The notes under the pieces were generated by a model that was not told the origin of the DNA, did not search any database, and was given only the letters and a program-made list of their open reading frames with translations. DNA of 64,000 nt from Leucogyrophana mollusca (taxonomy: Eukaryota > Basidiomycota > Agaricomycetes > Boletales). The stretch spans positions 23,204 to 87,203 of the forward strand of contig MU266440.1 of assembly GCA_021014945.1 (NCBI GenBank), written 5' to 3'. Shown piece by piece: positions 61,307 through 64,000 of this stretch. Numbering within the stretch: the stretch's first letter is position 1; every line of letters starts with the position of its first letter. A program made the translations under genes and the position numbers.

Positions 61307-62127
61307 ATGGCCCTGCCTGCCCATCACACAAAACATTTATCCGCTCTGCACTACCCTTTCCTGTCCACGTCCTTCACCCTCGCCCAGCGCGACGACGGGC
61401 TCAGCAACGGCACGGCCCTCTGGCTCGGCGCACAGTGTCTCTCGCTCTACCTCGCCAGCCTGCACACACGCCGTCCGGCCTCGCTGCGCACCCCCAGGGC
61501 CGTGGAGCTGGGCAGCGGTGTGGGCCTCATGCCGTGCGTCTCAAGTACTCTACGTATAAGTAATGCCCGGCGATAAATCGCATCGTGTCCAGCCTCGCGC
61601 TCGCTTCCCTTGGATACGACGTCGTGGCCACTGACATACCCGCGGTCACACGCTCTGTCCTCGGCCCCAACATCCGGGCCAATGCGGGCGCGGGGCGTGT
61701 TGAGGTGCGCGTGCTCGACTGGACGGTCGACCCGGGTGAGTGGAAATGGGATGTGGAACATAGCGTCACTCCATTGGGGCCGGTGGACACGCAGGAGGGC
61801 TTGCTTGCCCCGCCATTCGACTTGATCGTGTCTGCCGATACGCTGTACGACCCGGCCCTCGTCCGTCCGCTCCTGCGCACCCTCCACGCGCTGTCGGAGC
61901 TGTCCATCGTCGCGGGACGTGCGCCCCCGGTGTACATCTGCCTCGAGCGCAGGGACCCGGCGCTCATCGACGCTGCGTTGGCTGCGGCCCGCGACGAGTG
62001 GGGGTTTGCCGTGGAGCGTGTCCCGGGGAGGAAGGTAGCGCGGGCGATGGAGAGGGGCGGGGTCAGGTGGGCGAAATCGGAGTGGGAGGGGGTCGAGGTC
62101 TGGAAACTTCAGCTGACGCCGGGTTAG
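61307..62127 (+). CDS. Family-16 (METTL21-like) protein lysine methyltransferase
   Basis: Seven-beta-strand S-adenosylmethionine-dependent methyltransferase of the Methyltransf_16 family, whose characterised members methylate lysines of chaperones or translation factors. Start MALPAHHTKHLSALHYPFLS; SLRTPRAVELGSGVGLMP is motif I, and one intron (donor at about 61535, acceptor TGTCCAG) joins GLMP to LALASLGYDVVATD. The post-II segment FDLIVSADTLYDPALV has the DxLY signature of the family. It ends GVEVWKLQLTPG. About 255 residues. No targeting signal. Divergent from the RhoGEF gene with 166 bases between starts; converges on the next gene across 189 bases. The substrate is unknown. Confidence 0.87.
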
Positions 62128-62316
62128 TGCACGGACGGGGGCAAATCAGGATCAGATTATGATTGTATATCTAATGACATTCGGGTGAACAAGACGTGAA
62201 AACGTGGACGTGAACGTGAATGCGTCAGAGTCGTCGATGAATTTTAAAACTTTTAGGCTAGGCTGGGGGTGGCGGGTATTAGGGCGACGTGTCTCCATCT
62301 CCGTCTGCTTGGCCTC

Positions 62317-63029
62317 TCATGAGGGCACGAGGGGGACTGGCACGACGCTCGGTCTGTGCTCCTCGCCCTCGTCTTCTCGACGGGTGGACACGAGAGTGAG
62401 GGTGCGGTCGAACCCGTGATTCGACTGCGATGTGATCAGCACGGACCCAAACTCCAACAGACAGGACATACAAGATCCCTCCACGTCTCCTCCTCGTCAT
62501 TCTCCGTCTGCAGCTGGTATATCTGCACGAACCCCTTGAAGCTGTGCATCGTCAGCGTGGCGCAGAAGCGGGGCAAGACGCAACGCACGTGAGGCCGCCA
62601 TCATCCGTGACATCGAGGAACTCGACGAGCTCCTCCTTCGTCTCGTCGGAGAAGGGGGCGCCGTTCGTGTCGCGTGCCCACGCATCGAGGCCGCGCGGGG
62701 CGAGGTACGCGCCGTCGGGCGGCACGAGGAGCGAGAGGGACTTGCGCTTCGGCGCCGCGTCTGTGTCCGTCGGTGGGGGCGGCGTGCAGTACTTGGCGAA
62801 GATGTGCTTCAAGCACGATTCGAGCTGCGTCGTCGTTGTTAACAATGATATTAATAGTGAGAATACTTGGGATAGAGAGAGAATGGATGGATTGGGTGGG
62901 CACCTTTTGTGATATTGCGCCGTCGTCGTCGAGGAGCTGTACGTCGGGCTGGGTGTTTCGTCTTCCCTGGCGAGAGGAGGGCTCTGGTGTTTCTGGGCGG
63001 GGAGACTGGATGCGGCTGTCCATGGCCAT
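62317..63029 (-). CDS. Small conserved-looking fungal protein with an EF-hand-associated-like motif
   Basis: Four exons give about 179 residues. Start MAMDSRIQSPRPETPEPSSR (a second Met two codons on is equally possible), a disordered first 40 residues, then LESCLKHIFAKYCTPPPP. The core has LLVPPDGAYLAPRGLDAWAR, DETKEELVEFLDVTDDGGLT and FKGFVQIYQLQTENDEEETW followed by RDLSNHGFDRTLTLV. The GGLTFKGF...TW..L..GF pattern resembles the EF-hand-associated segment of Miro GTPases (LTLKGF...ETTW..LR.FGY), and DVTDDGGLTF resembles a degenerate Ca-binding loop. No membrane anchor or GTPase domain is present. The function is unknown. It shares a 75-base divergent promoter with PRP28. Confidence 0.75.
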
Positions 63030-63104
63030 AGACCCTGATGGTGCAGAGCAAGGATCAATATTCGCACTTCCCAATCCGGCATCCGCCTCCTTCCACCGAC
63101 AGCC
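63030..63104. promoter_or_regulatory. Very short divergent promoter between the EF-hand-like gene and PRP28
   Basis: Only 75 bases separate the two start codons. Both core promoters and leaders must overlap each other or the neighbouring coding sequence, unless one gene starts further inside. No TATA box is visible. Confidence 0.45.
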
Positions 63105-64000
63105 ATGTCCCTCCCCAGAGCAGAACCGCTCTCCATCGAATCTCTCCTCAAAAAACAGCGAGACGAAAAGGACGCCGCTTCCAAGGTCCGTATCACACAC
63201 CCACACTGACACTCACCCGACTCGACACTGACAGAAAGCCAACAGCCAAAGTTCCTCTCCAAAGAAGAGCGTGCACAGCTCGCCATCGCCAAGCGGGCTG
63301 CCGAGCTCAAAGAGCAGCGGGAGCGGGACGAAAAGGCACGGCGCGACAGGGAGGCCCTCGAGCGCGACGCAGAGGACCTCGCCCGCCAGTCCCACTCCCA
63401 CTCCAGGTACGGCGGCGGCACCCGATGTCAGTCGTCTCCACATTCACACTCTTTGCCTATACTCATTCACTCGCAGACGACGACCACGAACAGCGGTATG
63501 CACACCCTGAAAAGGACAGGCGCCGGGACAGACGGGAGGATAGACGGGCCCCGCCACCGCCGCAGCCGCCCAAGAACGGATACCAAAACGTGCCCACCGG
63601 GCCCCGCGCAGACCGCCAGCGCAGCGGCCCCACCTCCCACACCGCCTCTCCCGCCCCCTCCGCCTCCGCATCGATGCCCCCTCCCCCGGTCCCCACACAC
63701 CACACCCTCCCCGAGCCCGCGACGCCGTATGTCCCCCCGATGACCACCGACGACCTCTCCGCCATCCGCTCCCGCTACCTCGGCGTCGACAAGAAGAAGC
63801 GCAAGATCCGCAAGATGAACGACCGCAAGTTCGTGTTCGACTGGGACGCCCAGGACGATACCTTTGTCGAGGACGCGCCCGTTGCGGTGGGGAGCGCACG
63901 CCAGGGGGCGCAGGTCATGTTTGGGCGCGGGAGGCTCGCGGGCATGGATGACGGCGGCGTTGCGGAGGGCACGAGGAGGGGAGGGGGCGGGGGAGGGGGA
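63105..64000 (+). CDS. PRP28: Pre-mRNA splicing DEAD-box helicase Prp28, N-terminal part, cut by the window
   Basis: Helicase that swaps U1 for U6 at the 5' splice site. Start MSLPRAEPLSIESLLKKQRD, then FLSKEERAQLAIAKRAAELK and a long Arg/Glu-rich coiled segment (EQRERDEKARRDREALERDA). Introns at ASK/PKFLSKEERA and at GGGTR/YDDHEQR were placed by frame. The family-diagnostic block SAIRSRYLGVDKKKRKIRKM, then NDRKFVFDWDAQDDTF, lies near residue 200. The helicase core lies beyond the right edge. The last visible part is a Gly-rich stretch after GVAEGTRRGG. Confidence 0.92.

Overview
This window is nuclear DNA from a filamentous basidiomycete, most likely an Agaricomycete. Genes are packed on both strands and almost all are cut by many short (about 50 to 65 base) GT-AG introns. 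A membrane-protein family typical of mushroom-forming fungi (DUF6533) is present, and so are many fungal housekeeping genes. I see no prokaryotic operons, CRISPR arrays, intact transposons or virus genes. Exon joins were made by eye from reading frame, splice signals and family knowledge; where I give exon limits I checked them on the sequence.

Left third (1-22.5 kb): a 3'-cut cytosolic HSP70 with a heat-shock promoter and a leader intron; a PP2A B56 regulatory subunit; an unrecognised Pro/Gly-tailed protein; mitochondrial citrate synthase divergent from the ER translocon subunit SEC66; a USP7/Ubp15 type deubiquitinase; then a very large, mostly disordered Ser/Pro-rich protein with an Arg/Asp/Glu mixed-charge block.

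Middle (22.5-49 kb): DNA primase large subunit, phosphatidylserine synthase, the SMC5/6 subunit Nse1, a probably mitochondrial AAA ATPase, an intron-containing tRNA-Asn, a DUF6533 membrane protein, a GH5 exo-beta-1,3-glucanase, ALG3, TRAPP-II subunit Trs130, the RNA helicase Rrp3, a 2OG-Fe(II) dioxygenase, an Sso-type syntaxin and phosphatidylinositol synthase. ER, Golgi and plasma-membrane functions are strongly represented. MluI cell-cycle boxes stand in front of both the primase and the Nse1 genes.

Right third (49-64 kb): a recent tandem duplication of about 2.35 kb carries two intact pyridoxal-reductase-like aldo-keto reductase genes. The duplicated unit ends inside the first exon of the neighbouring asparagine synthetase gene, so a 49-base relic of that gene lies between the copies. 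The window closes with the intact asparagine synthetase, a RhoGEF whose DH domain carries a long insertion, a family-16 methyltransferase, a small protein with an EF-hand-associated-like motif, and the 5' part of the spliceosomal helicase PRP28.

The clearest unusual structure is the 50.3-55.0 kb duplication with its chimeric junction. I do not see a wholly new biological system; several conserved but unnamed proteins are marked for follow-up.
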